Source: Streptomyces smyrnaeus (GTDB taxonomy: Bacteria; Actinomycetota; Actinomycetes; Streptomycetales; Streptomycetaceae). Taken from it: DNA of 64,000 bases. The notes beneath the pieces were generated by a model. It was given only the letters and a program-made list of their open reading frames with translations. It searched no databases and was not told where the DNA came from. The translations under genes and the position numbers were made by a program. The stretch spans positions 496,001 through 560,000 of the forward strand of contig NZ_JAFFZM010000001.1 in the NCBI RefSeq assembly GCF_017676345.1, written 5' to 3'. Shown here one piece after another: positions 1-9,083 of this stretch (positions within the stretch are counted from its first letter, which is position 1; the number at the start of each line of letters is the position of its first letter).

Positions 1-384
1 ATCGAGGAGTGGTACGTGGCCGCGAGCGACAGCGCCCGTGAGACGACGTACATCCTGCCGCAGCCCTACGGGGTGGTCCTCGGCGGTACGGCGGACGACG
101 GCGCCGAGGACCGCGAGCCGGCCCCCGCGACGGCGGCGGCCATCGTGGAGCGGTGCGCCGCCGTCCATCCCGAGCTGGCCACCGCCGCGGTCCTCGAACA
201 CCGGGTGGGTCTGCGGCCGTTCCGTCCCAGCGTCCGGCTGGAGGCGGAGCGGGTGCCCGACGGGCGGGGAGGCACCTCGCTGTGTGTGCACAACTACGGG
301 CACGGGGGCGCGGGCGTCACCGTCTCCTGGGGCTGCGCGGTGGACGCCGCCCGCCTGGTCGGCCCGCCCGACCCGGCCGGCTGA
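1..384 (+). CDS. D-amino-acid oxidase-like FAD oxidoreductase, C-terminal part (5' truncated by window edge)
   Basis: The reading frame is open from base 1 and ends with TGA at 382-384, so only about the last 127 residues are present. The fragment matches the C-terminal half of DAAO-family flavoenzymes: a YILPQPYGVVLGGT strand, a GLRPFRPSVRLE segment that normally carries the substrate-carboxylate arginine, and NYGHGGAGVTVSWGCA, which is the conserved FAD-binding end of the family. The family oxidatively deaminates D-amino acids to 2-oxo acids, ammonia and peroxide in the cytoplasm. A GTG at base 16 is only an internal codon. Substrate cannot be told from this piece. The gene is convergent with the M14 peptidase, with 27 bases between stops. 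Confidence 0.85.
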   Translation: MEEWYVAASDSARETTYILPQPYGVVLGGTADDGAEDREPAPATAAAIVERCAAVHPELATAAVLEHRVGLRPFRPSVRLEAERVPDGRGGTSLCVHNYGHGGAGVTVSWGCAVDAARLVGPPDPAG

Positions 385-411
385 CCGGCATCGCACCTGG
401 CGAGGCCCCGC

Positions 412-1791
412 TCACCCGCACTTCGCCACCGGCCTCCCCGCCGTCAGCCCGAATTTCGCGCGCCCGTCCAGCAGCAGCGGCACCAGCGCCCGCTGCGACT
501 GCCGCAACGGCACGAACGCTCCGCCGCCGCGCCGCCGCTCGACCCGCACACCGTGCAGCTCCAGCGTGGAGCCGACCTCGCGCCACTGCCCCGCACTCAG
601 CGCGTACCCGCAAGGAGGGTCGGTCAGCACCTGGTCGTCGGCGGGCTCGTCGTTGTCCGCGCCGTCCAGATGGACGGGGCCGCGGTCGGCCAGGCCGCGC
701 TTGCGGGCCCGGTCGGTGGCCGCCTCGATACGGCCGCGGCGGCTGTCGGCGAAGTCGAACGCGCCCTTGAGCGCCGCAAGATGGGAGCCGACACGGCGGC
801 GGTTGTTGCGCGCCTCCCGGTCCCCTTGGGTGAGCGCAGCGGGATGGAGGGCCTCCCGGCCGGAGACCGGGGGAGGGTCGGTGCGCGTCTCGGCCAGCAG
901 CCCGACGGAGTGTTTGACGCCCACCGTGTTGCGCAGGATGCGCTCCTGCCCGTCGCCGGCTACCTGTTTGACGGGATCGCCGGTCTCCGGGTCGGTCCAG
1001 ATGCCGTAGATGCCGGTGCTGCGGCCCTTCCGTTCGGCGGCCGGGCGCACATACCTCTCGGACAGCACGGTGGACTCCCGGCGCACGGCGGGGTCCGCGT
1101 TGAGGTTGCGGGGCCACAGGGTGAGCAGATCCTTGACGTAGTACGGCGCGTGGGCGCTGTACTCGTGCAGATCGTGGACGATGTCGGGACGCCGGTCGCG
1201 CAGCACGGCCGCGATGGCGCGGGCCTCGGCCGTCCTCAGGGCGAGGTGGTCGCGATTGATGTCGGTGCCGGTGGAGTTGGTGCGGGTGCCGGCGGCCCTG
1301 CCATCGGGGTTGGCGGTGGGGACGACCAGCAGCGTCGTACGGGAGAGAAAGCGCCGGGTGGCGCGGTCCTCGGCGAACGCCAGATCCCGCACGGTGGTCA
1401 GGCACGCCTCCCGGCCCGCGGGTTCGTCACCGTGCTGGGAGCAGATGAGCAGCATCGAGTTGCCGCCGCGCGCCCGGGCCGGGCCCGCCGGTGCGGGGGA
1501 GCCGATACGGACGAGTCGCACGGGGCGGCCCTGCGCGGTACGGCCGAGGGTGTCGAGGTCGACGTGGCGGCCGGCCGCCTCGACGGTGCGCAGGAACCGC
1601 TCTTCCTCGGACTGTGTCGTCCAGCGCGCGCCGTGCGAGCGTTCGAACCCGGTGCGGGGCACCGGGGACGCCCCCGGCGAGCCCTGGGTGGCCTGCGCGG
1701 ACGTGGTGGCGAGCGGCGGAACGAGCAGCACGGCCGCGGTCAGGGCCGCGGTCTTCCACCGGGAGCGGCCGGGCCGCGGGCGTATCACCAT
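412..1791 (-). CDS. Secreted M14-family zinc carboxypeptidase
   Basis: The protein has 459 aa from the ATG at 1791. I chose this start because it is followed by a basic n-region (MVIRPRPGRSRWK) and a hydrophobic signal segment ending near ATTSAQA; an open frame continues upstream but has no signal-like sequence. Zinc ligands of the M14 fold are visible: His120 and Glu123 in SQHGDEPAGRE and His209 in VHDLHEYSA. The conserved NPDGR and TDINRDH blocks follow, and Glu301 in GLLAETRTD is the likely general base. Such enzymes remove C-terminal residues from peptides or peptidoglycan stems outside the cell. It is divergent from the secreted M1 peptidase and probably shares the 156-base promoter region. 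Specificity cannot be read from sequence. Confidence 0.88.
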   Translation of the reverse strand: MVIRPRPGRSRWKTAALTAAVLLVPPLATTSAQATQGSPGASPVPRTGFERSHGARWTTQSEEERFLRTVEAAGRHVDLDTLGRTAQGRPVRLVRIGSPAPAGPARARGGNSMLLICSQHGDEPAGREACLTTVRDLAFAEDRATRRFLSRTTLLVVPTANPDGRAAGTRTNSTGTDINRDHLALRTAEARAIAAVLRDRRPDIVHDLHEYSAHAPYYVKDLLTLWPRNLNADPAVRRESTVLSERYVRPAAERKGRSTGIYGIWTDPETGDPVKQVAGDGQERILRNTVGVKHSVGLLAETRTDPPPVSGREALHPAALTQGDREARNNRRRVGSHLAALKGAFDFADSRRGRIEAATDRARKRGLADRGPVHLDGADNDEPADDQVLTDPPCGYALSAGQWREVGSTLELHGVRVERRRGGGAFVPLRQSQRALVPLLLDGRAKFGLTAGRPVAKCG

Positions 1792-1947
1792 ATGGGGGAC
1801 GGTAATCGCACGCACTGTCGTGCAGAAGGGGGCGCATGGCAACCGGACGACGGCCGAATGACAGTGGTTGCTGTGGACATGCAATGTGACGTGGGAGTAC
1901 ATACGCTTCCACCGAAGTGACTCCTGTCGCGAAGAGTTGGAGGACTC

Positions 1948-3435
1948 GTGCGTCACAGACTGATCGTCCCGGGTGCCATAGCGGCGGCCTCGCTGCTGCT
2001 CGCGGTCCCGGCCTCGGCGGCCGAACCGTCCCCGGGATCCCCGGGCGTGGGCGACCCCTACTACCCGGACTACGGGAACGGCGGCTACGACGTCTCCCAC
2101 TACGACCTTCGGCTCACCTACCGGCCGAAGACGGACAAACTGGCGGGCACCGCCACCCTGCTGGCCACCGCGAAGCAGGACCTGTCCCGCTTCAACCTGG
2201 ACTTCGCGCTGGATGTGAGCGAGGTACGGGTCAACGGGAAGAAGGCCCGCTTCGACACCTCCGGCGCACACGAGTTGCGCATCACCCCCGCCGCACCGCT
2301 CGCCAAGGGCGAGAAGGCCACCGTCGTCGTCCGCTACCAGGGCGTCCCCTCCAAGGTCGAGGTGAACGGCTTCACCTCCTGGCACCGCACCGAGGACGGC
2401 GGGGTGGCGGCCAACGAGCCCGAGGCCGCCTGGTGGTGGTTCCCGAGCAACGACCACCCCACCGACAAGGCGAGCTACGACGTCAGCGTCGCCGTCCCCG
2501 ACGGCACCCAGGCGATCAGCAACGGCACCCTGCAGTCGCAGCGCTCACGCGCCGGCTGGACGCGCTACAACTGGCGCTCCCGCGCGCCGCAGGCCACCTA
2601 TCTGGCCACCCTCGCCGTGGGCAGGTTCGACATCACGAAGGCGAAGACCGACTCCGGACTGCCCATCATCAACGCCTACAGCAAGGACCTGGGCGAGCAC
2701 GAGGGCGCGGCGCGGGCCAGCGTCGAGCGGACGGCCGAGATCACCGAATGGCTGGAAGGCTACTTCGGCACGTATCCCTTCGACGCCATGGGCGGCTACG
2801 TCCCCAACACCGACACCACCTTCGCGCTGGAGACCCAGACGCGCCCCTTCTACAGCCCCGACGACTTCGCGGACGGCTCCAACACCTCCGTGGTGGTCCA
2901 TGAGATGGCCCACCAGTGGTACGGGAACAGCGTCTCGGTCAAGGGCTGGAAGGACATCTGGATCAACGAGGGCTTCGCGCGGTACGCGCAGTGGCTGTGG
3001 TCCGAGGACCAGGGCGAGGGCACCGCTCAGGAGCTGGCCGACTACGCGTACGCCTCGCACCCCGCCGACGACCCCTTCTGGAAGGTCGCACCCGGTGACC
3101 CCGGCCCCGACAACCAGTTCCACCGCGCGGTCTACGACCGCGGTGCCATGGCGCTGCAGGCGCTGCGCAACGAGATCGGGGACAAGGACTTCTTCGCCGT
3201 CCTGAAGGGCTGGCCGCAGCTGCACAAGGGCGGCAACGCCGACGTGGGCGACTTCGTCGCCTACGCGGAGAAGGTGTCCGGCAAGCCACTGGCCGGGCTC
3301 TTCGACACCTGGCTGTACCAGCCGTCCAAGCCCGCCTCGAAGGCGGCGGGCACGGCGGCCTTCGCCGCCGGGGAGGCCCCCGAGCAGCCCCGCTCCTGGA
3401 AGCAGATCCACACCGCCGACCACCCGCGTCCCTGA
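1948..3435 (+). CDS. Secreted M1-family metallopeptidase (aminopeptidase N-like)
   Basis: The protein has 495 aa and a GTG start preceded by GGAGGA. An N-terminal signal peptide ends near VPASAAEP. The N-terminal beta domain (about residues 45-225) precedes the catalytic domain, where HEMAH (His318, Glu319, His322) and Glu341 in WINEGFARY form the gluzincin zinc site. The usual exopeptidase GAMEN stretch is replaced by FALETQTR near residue 295, which keeps the glutamate. At 495 aa it lacks the large C-terminal helical domain of full-length PepN, as is usual for this secreted short clade. It should trim peptides outside the cell. It is paired divergently with the M14 carboxypeptidase, which suggests a joint role in nutrient peptide degradation. 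Confidence 0.93.
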   Translation: MRHRLIVPGAIAAASLLLAVPASAAEPSPGSPGVGDPYYPDYGNGGYDVSHYDLRLTYRPKTDKLAGTATLLATAKQDLSRFNLDFALDVSEVRVNGKKARFDTSGAHELRITPAAPLAKGEKATVVVRYQGVPSKVEVNGFTSWHRTEDGGVAANEPEAAWWWFPSNDHPTDKASYDVSVAVPDGTQAISNGTLQSQRSRAGWTRYNWRSRAPQATYLATLAVGRFDITKAKTDSGLPIINAYSKDLGEHEGAARASVERTAEITEWLEGYFGTYPFDAMGGYVPNTDTTFALETQTRPFYSPDDFADGSNTSVVVHEMAHQWYGNSVSVKGWKDIWINEGFARYAQWLWSEDQGEGTAQELADYAYASHPADDPFWKVAPGDPGPDNQFHRAVYDRGAMALQALRNEIGDKDFFAVLKGWPQLHKGGNADVGDFVAYAEKVSGKPLAGLFDTWLYQPSKPASKAAGTAAFAAGEAPEQPRSWKQIHTADHPRP

Positions 3436-3507
3436 CCTGAGACCCAGCGCTGACGGGGTCCGCGCCCGTTCGGCCCGGCGCCGTGCCGGCGTGGGCCCCC
3501 GCAGCAC

Positions 3508-4386
3508 TCAGCGGCGGGCGGCGCGCGCCCTGCGCGCGTAGGGCAGGTAGCGCAGACGCTCCGGCAGCAGCGGGAGGACGTGCGCCAGCACCCGGCCGAG
3601 GCGGCGCAGCCGCCGGTCCTGACGGGGCGTCCAGCTCAGCTGCAGGGCCTCTCGCGCCTCGGGGGGCATCAGCCCGACGGTCATGAACCTCCGGAACCTG
3701 GCGAACCCGGGGACGAGGAGCGGCCACACCGCCCGGAGTGCCCACCGCACCGGCCGCGGCCCGTAGGGCGGCGGCGGGATGTCGGTGCTGACCGAGACGA
3801 GCTCGTCGACGACCTTGGTGCGCTCGATCTCCTCAGTCAGCATGCGCTGCCAGTAGGGCCAGAACTCCTCGGGCGTGCGGGGCATGTCCCGGTCGTGGAT
3901 GCCCAGGACGCGGCCGACCTGGAGCCATTCGGCGTACAGCTGCCGCTCCTCGGCGTCGGTGTAGGGGCGGCGGCCGAGGTAGCGCTGGGCGTGCCGGTAG
4001 GTGGGGAAGCCGGTGGCGTGCACCCACGCGTAGTACGCGGGTGTGAGCGCGTGGTAGCGGCGGCCGTGTGCGTCGACCCCCTGGATGTGCTTGTGCAGCT
4101 CGCGCAGCCTGCGCCCCTCGACGAGGGCTTCCTCTCCGCCGTAGACCCAGGTCAGAAAGGACTGCAGGGAGCGCTCGCCGCGGCCCCAGGGGTCGGTGCG
4201 GAAGACGGAGTGCTCGTCCACCCCGGCGCCCACGGCGGGGTGGCCGACCTGCAGGGTGAGCGCGGCGGGCAGCATGAGCAACTGGCGGATCTCCCCGACC
4301 ACGTCCCACAGGATGCCATCCGGGGGCGGGGGCTGGGGCCCGGGGCCTGCCAGGTGTCGTCGCTCGCTTGCTTGCACACTTCTCAT
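3508..4386 (-). CDS. Oxygenase MpaB family protein (DUF2236)
   Basis: The protein has 292 aa from the ATG at 4386, which has GGAGG four bases upstream; an in-frame ATG at 4434 would add a histidine-rich stretch that looks non-coding. The body shows the DUF2236 pattern: LMLPAALTLQVGHPAVGAGV early, FRTDPWGR, an LHKHIQGVDAHGRRYHALTP block, and AYYAWVHATGFPTY. The family includes MpaB and the heme-containing latex-clearing protein, and members are thought to be heme oxygenases or membrane-associated, but the substrate is unknown here. It is convergent with the M1 peptidase and divergent from the conservon. The 3' end is rich in arginine. Confidence 0.82.
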   Translation of the reverse strand: MRSVQASERRHLAGPGPQPPPPDGILWDVVGEIRQLLMLPAALTLQVGHPAVGAGVDEHSVFRTDPWGRGERSLQSFLTWVYGGEEALVEGRRLRELHKHIQGVDAHGRRYHALTPAYYAWVHATGFPTYRHAQRYLGRRPYTDAEERQLYAEWLQVGRVLGIHDRDMPRTPEEFWPYWQRMLTEEIERTKVVDELVSVSTDIPPPPYGPRPVRWALRAVWPLLVPGFARFRRFMTVGLMPPEAREALQLSWTPRQDRRLRRLGRVLAHVLPLLPERLRYLPYARRARAARR

Positions 4387-4520
4387 GATGCCTCCGGCAT
4401 CCTCATGATGCCTGTGGTGACCGCCGTGAAGCATGTGGTGACCGTTTCGGGCGTGGCGTCACCGGGTCGAGCGGCGGTGGCACGGAGCGAGTGGGTGCGA
4501 CCGGAACACCCCACCGCTAC

Positions 4521-4534
4521 TTAGTGATCACTAA
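4521..4534. promoter_or_regulatory. Perfect 14-bp palindrome in the conservon promoter region
   Basis: TTAGTGATCACTAA is a perfect palindrome lying in a locally AT-rich part of the 232-base gap between the MpaB-like gene and the conservon. A possible -10 element TATATT is at 4541-4546, so a protein bound at the palindrome would overlap the conservon promoter. The binding protein is unknown. Confidence 0.5.
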
Positions 4535-4618
4535 CTGGCCTATATTGGTGCGACGTTGATCGGAGGGCTGCGGCTCAGCTCTCGCCTCTGCCCGGCTCCG
4601 TCCCCTAGGACCTGATTG

Positions 4619-6373
4619 ATGACCTCCCCCGAGATATCACCGCCACCGGCCGCGGGCACGGGCCGACCGGCAGCCGGCACCGCGCAGCCGGTCACGGGCA
4701 CCACTCGGCCGGCGACCACCGGCGGCGGGACCGCCACCGGTACGGCGCTCGCACTGCTGGTGTCCGTCGTGGTCGCGAGCGTCGCCACACTGGCCGCCGT
4801 GCAAGCCGGCGACGAGTCGGCGCGTACCGCGATCGCCTGGGGCGCCGGCGCGGCCGGTGCGGTGCTGTGCGCGGCGGTCACGGTGGCGGCGCACGCCCGG
4901 CTCACCAACCGCTCGCTGCGCGCCGCGCTGGCGGCCGGCAACGCCCGGGCGGCCGAACGCGAGGCAGCGGACAACCACTTCGCCGACGCCACCGTGCCCA
5001 CCGTGGTGGAGCGGCTGCGGAACGGCGGCTCGGCCGAGACCGCGCTGGCCGAGGCGCCCCCGGTGGCCTCCGAGGCGCAGCGCCGGGTGCTGGTCACCCT
5101 GGCGCGCGAGGTCCACAAGGGCGAGAACATGCGGGCCGCGGCGATGTCCGCGTGCGCCAACGCGGCGGGGCGGGTGCAGGCGCTGGCCACCAGCATGGCC
5201 GCCGACCTGCGCGAGATGGAGCACCGGCACGCGGACGAGGACGTACTGGCCGACCTGCTGCAGTTGGATCACAGGAACGCGCAGATGGGCCGGATCGCCG
5301 ACTCCATCGCCGTACTGACCGGTGCGCGCTCCGGGCGCCGTTGGGCCAAGCCGATCGTGATGGAGTCCATCCTGCGCGGCGCCATGGGCCGGATCGGCGG
5401 CTACCAGCGGGTGCGGCTGCACTCGACGAGCGAGGTCGCCGTCGCGGGCCACGCCGCCGAGGGCGTGATGCACCTGCTGGCCGAACTGATGGACAACGCG
5501 GCGAACTTCTCCCCGCCCACCTCCGAAGTGCACGTCTACGTCGAGGAGGTGGCCGCCGGTGTGGTCATCACCGTCGAGGACGGCGGCCTGGTGATGGGAG
5601 AGGTCGCCCTGCGCCGCGCCGAGCAGGCCGTCCTGGGCGAGCACGGCGATCTGACCGCGCTCTCCGGCACCCGGCTCGGTCTGGCGGTGGTGGGCCGGCT
5701 GGCCCGCAAGCACGGCCTGTCCGTCTCCTTCCGGCCCTCCGCGCACGGCGGCACGGGTGTGCTCGTGCGGATCCCGCGTGAGCTGATCACCGAGGCGCGC
5801 CACGAGGAGCGCGCCCCCGCGCCGCCCCCGGCGGCCGGGCCCGCCCCCTCCTCGCCCCGCGCCCCGCTGGGCGCCGCCCCCGGCACACCGCCGCCGGCAG
5901 CGGAGCGGACCCGCCCGGCGGCCGACCACAGTCGTCCGGACACCGGCCCTCCGCGGCAGGCGGAGCCCGTCGGCACCGCCCAGCACGACGCGCAGGGCCA
6001 CGAGCAGGCGGAGAGCGGCGGCTACGCGACCGCGGCACCACCGCCCCAGCAGTTCGGCGAGAGCGGGCTGCCCAAGCGGCGGCGGGGCCAGACCCTCGCC
6101 GCCGTCGCCCGGGCCTCGGCAACCCCCTCGCGGACGGCGGACTCCCCGCACGGCTCCCGGTCCGGGGCCGACGGCCGGGCCGACGACGACCGGGCCGCGG
6201 ACGGCCGGGCTCCGGCGGCCTCGCCTAAGAAACGTCCCTCCGGTGCGCGGTTCGGCGACTTCCGCCGGGCAGTCCAGGGCGCCGGTGACCCGGAAGAAAC
6301 CGGCCAGACCCCGCTGCCTTCCGCCTCCTCCCCCACCCGCTCCTCTTCCCTCTCGGAGGACGACACCGAATGA
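4619..6373 (+). CDS. cvnA: Conservon protein CvnA: histidine-kinase-like ATPase
   Basis: The protein has 584 aa. The ATG at 4619 is preceded by AGGA; a TTG three bases earlier is possible. The N-terminus is Pro/Thr/Gly-rich (to about residue 40), followed by two hydrophobic segments (about 43-63 and 71-92). A dimerisation-like helix contains LDHRNAQMGRIADSIAVL, and a HATPase_c domain carries the N-box LLAELMDNAANFSPP and the VEDGGL G-box. The last ~190 residues are low-complexity Pro/Ala/Arg. In conservons this membrane sensor-like ATPase acts with CvnB, CvnC and CvnD in a GPCR-like switch. It is the first gene of a six-gene operon with stop-start overlaps throughout. Confidence 0.9.
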   Translation: MTSPEISPPPAAGTGRPAAGTAQPVTGTTRPATTGGGTATGTALALLVSVVVASVATLAAVQAGDESARTAIAWGAGAAGAVLCAAVTVAAHARLTNRSLRAALAAGNARAAEREAADNHFADATVPTVVERLRNGGSAETALAEAPPVASEAQRRVLVTLAREVHKGENMRAAAMSACANAAGRVQALATSMAADLREMEHRHADEDVLADLLQLDHRNAQMGRIADSIAVLTGARSGRRWAKPIVMESILRGAMGRIGGYQRVRLHSTSEVAVAGHAAEGVMHLLAELMDNAANFSPPTSEVHVYVEEVAAGVVITVEDGGLVMGEVALRRAEQAVLGEHGDLTALSGTRLGLAVVGRLARKHGLSVSFRPSAHGGTGVLVRIPRELITEARHEERAPAPPPAAGPAPSSPRAPLGAAPGTPPPAAERTRPAADHSRPDTGPPRQAEPVGTAQHDAQGHEQAESGGYATAAPPPQQFGESGLPKRRRGQTLAAVARASATPSRTADSPHGSRSGADGRADDDRAADGRAPAASPKKRPSGARFGDFRRAVQGAGDPEETGQTPLPSASSPTRSSSLSEDDTE

Positions 6374-6813
6374 TCACTGACAGCAAGCTCGACTGGCTGC
6401 TGGAAAACCTCCTGGAGCGCACGCCCGGCGCCCGGCATGCCCTGGTGCTCTCCCGCGACGGCCTCAAGCTGTGCCGCACCCCCGAGCTCTCCATCGACCA
6501 GGCCGACCAGCTGGCGGCCATCTCGGCCGGCATCCAGAGCCTGTCGCACGGAGCTTCCGTCGAGTTCGGCAACGGCAACGGCGGTGTCCGCCAGGCGATG
6601 GCGGAGTTCTACGGCGGCATCCTGTTCGTCGTGGAGGCGGGCGACGGCGCGCATCTGGCCGTCGTCGCCGAGGAGGACTCCGACGTCGGTCTCATCGGCC
6701 ACAACATGAACGAGCTGATCGAGCAGCTCAGCGAATACCTCAGTGCCCCGCCGCGCCAGTCGGAGACCGGTGACGTCCACGGCGGCGGAGCAGATGGAGG
6801 CGGAGCAGTATGA
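6370..6813 (+). CDS. cvnB: Conservon protein CvnB: roadblock/LC7 domain protein
   Basis: The protein has 147 aa. Its ATG overlaps the cvnA stop (ATGA), indicating translational coupling. The sequence begins LDWLLENLLERTPGARHALVLSRDGL, the classic start of the roadblock/LC7 fold, and continues through the alpha-beta domain to about residue 125 before a Gly-rich tail. Roadblock proteins of this type regulate small GTPases; in conservons CvnB is thought to work with the CvnD GTPase in a complex with CvnA. No catalytic residues are expected. Confidence 0.92.
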   Translation: MITDSKLDWLLENLLERTPGARHALVLSRDGLKLCRTPELSIDQADQLAAISAGIQSLSHGASVEFGNGNGGVRQAMAEFYGGILFVVEAGDGAHLAVVAEEDSDVGLIGHNMNELIEQLSEYLSAPPRQSETGDVHGGGADGGGAV

Positions 6814-7172
6814 CCCGGCCGGGCCGGGACGAGGACCCGGACCGGCTGTACACCGTGACCGGGGGGCGCAGCCGTTCCACGACCGGGGCCGAGACCTTCG
6901 ACCTGGTGACGCTCGTGGTCAGCGAGAGCGCCCCGGTGCGCGGCATGCAGTCGGAGCACGCCGCGATCCTCCGTATCTGCCGGTTCCCCACCGCGGTCGT
7001 GGAACTGGCCGCGGACCTGGGCCTGCCGGTGAGCGTCGTCCGCATCCTGCTGGGCGATCTGCTCGCCCAGGGGAAGATCACCGCCCGTCACCCGCGGCGG
7101 GCCCAGACCGCCGACGCACTGCCCGATCCCGACATCCTGAAGCAGGTGCTCGTTGGACTCCGCAACATTTGA
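6810..7172 (+). CDS. cvnC: Conservon protein CvnC: DUF742 protein
   Basis: The protein has 120 aa and its ATG overlaps the cvnB stop by four bases. The N-terminus DRLYTVTGGRS is followed by the DUF742 core: FDLVTLVV, EHAAILRICRFPTAVVELAADLGLPVSVVRILLGDLLAQGKI, which resembles a winged-helix. DUF742 proteins are conserved conservon components with a presumed DNA- or protein-binding role. Its 3' end overlaps cvnD by 20 bases. Confidence 0.9.
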   Translation: MTRPGRDEDPDRLYTVTGGRSRSTTGAETFDLVTLVVSESAPVRGMQSEHAAILRICRFPTAVVELAADLGLPVSVVRILLGDLLAQGKITARHPRRAQTADALPDPDILKQVLVGLRNI

Positions 7173-7794
7173 AGCGAATCCGGTGGCGACAGCAGGCACC
7201 GAGGCCCGTCCGCCGCTGCTCAGCACGGCGGCCCAGGGGCTGAAGATCGTGGTCGTGGGCGGCTTCGGTGTCGGCAAGACGACCATGGTGCGGGCCGTCA
7301 GCGACATCCGTCCGCTGAACACCGAGGAGACGATGACCCGCGCCGGCGAGGGCGTCGACGACCTCTCGGCCGTACAGGACAAGACGACCACCACCATCGC
7401 CTTCGACTTCGGCCGCATCAGCCTCAACGACGAGACGGTGCTCTACCTGTTCGGCGCACCGGGGCAGGAGAGGTTCTGGTTCCTGTGGGACCGGCTCTTC
7501 TCCGGCACCCTGGGCGCCGTCGTCCTGGTGGACACCCGGCGGCTGGAGGACTCCTGGTACGCCATCGACCGGCTGGAGGCGCACGGCACCCCGTTCATCG
7601 TCGCCAGCAACGACTTCGGCGGCCCCCGGCACACGACCGAACAGGTGCGCGAGGCCCTGGACCTGCCGGCGGAGGTCCCGCTCGTCGAGTGCGACGCGCG
7701 CTCCCGCGAGTCCAGCAAGGACGTACTGCTCGCCCTCGTCCACCACCTGTACGCCCTCTCGACCGCGCGTTCCGCCTCGGAGAACACCCCGTGA
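7153..7794 (+). CDS. cvnD: Conservon protein CvnD: small GTP-binding protein
   Basis: The protein has 213 aa from a TTG start, 20 bases inside cvnC. The P-loop GGFGVGKTT lies at about residues 36-44, followed by FDFGRISL and LYLFGAPGQERFWFLWDRL, the equivalent of the DxxG switch II region (here GAPGQ). The family is known as ATP/GTP-binding proteins related to MglA-type Ras-like GTPases, and is the G-protein-like partner in conservons, where CvnB would act on it. It is followed by a P450 gene with a GTGA overlap. Confidence 0.92.
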   Translation: MDSATFEANPVATAGTEARPPLLSTAAQGLKIVVVGGFGVGKTTMVRAVSDIRPLNTEETMTRAGEGVDDLSAVQDKTTTTIAFDFGRISLNDETVLYLFGAPGQERFWFLWDRLFSGTLGAVVLVDTRRLEDSWYAIDRLEAHGTPFIVASNDFGGPRHTTEQVREALDLPAEVPLVECDARSRESSKDVLLALVHHLYALSTARSASENTP

Positions 7795-9083
7795 CATCCC
7801 CGCAGCAGCACAGCACCGCCTCCGCACCGCCCCCCGGTTGCCCCGCGCACCAGGGCACGGACGCCGTCCCCCTGATGGGGCCGCGCTTCCAGAACAACGA
7901 CCGCGCGCGGCTGTACCGGGAGATCTACGAGCAGCACGGCCCGATCGCCCCGGTCGTACTGCCGGGAGACGTGCCCTGCTGGCTGGTGCTCGGTTACCGG
8001 GAGCTGCACCAGATCACCTCCGACCCGGTGCTGTTCAGCCGGGACTCCCAGCTGTGGAACCGGTGGCCCGAGATTCCGGCCGACTGGCCGCTGCTGCCGA
8101 TGGTCGGCAAGCAGCCCTCGATCCTCTACACCGTCGGTGAGCGCCACCAGCGCCGCGCTGCGCTGATCAGCGACGCCCTCGCCGCCGTGGACCCGTTCGA
8201 ACTGCGCAGCCACTCCGAGCGGTTCGCCGACCGGCTGATCGACGAACTGTGCGGGCGCGGCTCGGGCGATCTGATCTCCGAGTACGCCAAGGTGCTGCCC
8301 GCGCTGGTGCTCGCCCAGCTCTACGGCTTCTCCGACGAGGCCGGCGCCCGGCTGGTGCCCAGCATCAACGCGCTGGTCGACGGCGGTCCTGACGCGCTGG
8401 CGGGTCGCGACACGGTCAAGTCGGCGATGAGCACGCTGCTCGCCTCCCGCCGCGCCGCACCGGCCGCCGGGGTGGCCTCCCGGCTGCTGTACCACGACTA
8501 CGCGCGCGACTTCTCCTTCGAGGAGATCCTCGAGGACATGATGGTGAACATCGTCGCCGGCCACCAGCCGACCGCCGACTGGATCGGCAACTCGCTGCGG
8601 CTGATGCTCACCGACGACCGCTTCGCCGCCTCCCTCTCCGGCGGTCGGCACAGCGTGGCCGAGGCCATGAACGAAGTGCTGTGGGAGGACACCCCCACCC
8701 AGAACATCGCCGGCCGCTGGACGACGCGCGACACCCAGCTGGCGGGGCGCCATATCGCCGCGGGCGACCTGCTGATGCTCAGCTTCGCCGCCGCCAACGG
8801 CGACCCCCAGGTGCGCCCGGACCGCGGTTCCTTCACCGGCGGCAACAGCGCCTTCCTCTCCTTCGGGCACGGCGAGCACCGCTGCCCCTACCCCGCGCAG
8901 GACATCGCCGAGGGCATCGCGCGTACCGGTATCGAGGTCCTGCTGGACCGGCTGCCTGACGTGGACCTGGCAGTGAGTCCGCAGGCCCTGGTCTGGCGCC
9001 CTTCGCCGTTCCTGCGCGGTCTGGCCTCGCTCCCGGTCCGCTTCACCCCGACCCCCAAGAGCACCGCAGGAGGCAGCAGATGA
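7791..9083 (+). CDS. CYP157-type cytochrome P450 lacking the ExxR motif (conservon)
   Basis: The protein has 430 aa; the GTG start at 7791 overlaps the cvnD stop. The heme-ligand loop is intact: FGHGEHRCPYPAQ with Cys365. The K-helix ExxR motif, nearly universal in P450s, is replaced by Glu295-Val-Leu-Trp298 (EVLW, bases 8673-8684), and the I-helix reads AGHQPT (256-261) instead of AGxDTT. From family knowledge, CYP157 enzymes in Streptomyces conservons lack ExxR, so this is a family trait rather than decay. A redox or structural role beside the following CYP154-type enzyme is plausible but unproven. Substrate is unknown. Confidence 0.88.
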   Translation: MTSPQQHSTASAPPPGCPAHQGTDAVPLMGPRFQNNDRARLYREIYEQHGPIAPVVLPGDVPCWLVLGYRELHQITSDPVLFSRDSQLWNRWPEIPADWPLLPMVGKQPSILYTVGERHQRRAALISDALAAVDPFELRSHSERFADRLIDELCGRGSGDLISEYAKVLPALVLAQLYGFSDEAGARLVPSINALVDGGPDALAGRDTVKSAMSTLLASRRAAPAAGVASRLLYHDYARDFSFEEILEDMMVNIVAGHQPTADWIGNSLRLMLTDDRFAASLSGGRHSVAEAMNEVLWEDTPTQNIAGRWTTRDTQLAGRHIAAGDLLMLSFAAANGDPQVRPDRGSFTGGNSAFLSFGHGEHRCPYPAQDIAEGIARTGIEVLLDRLPDVDLAVSPQALVWRPSPFLRGLASLPVRFTPTPKSTAGGSR

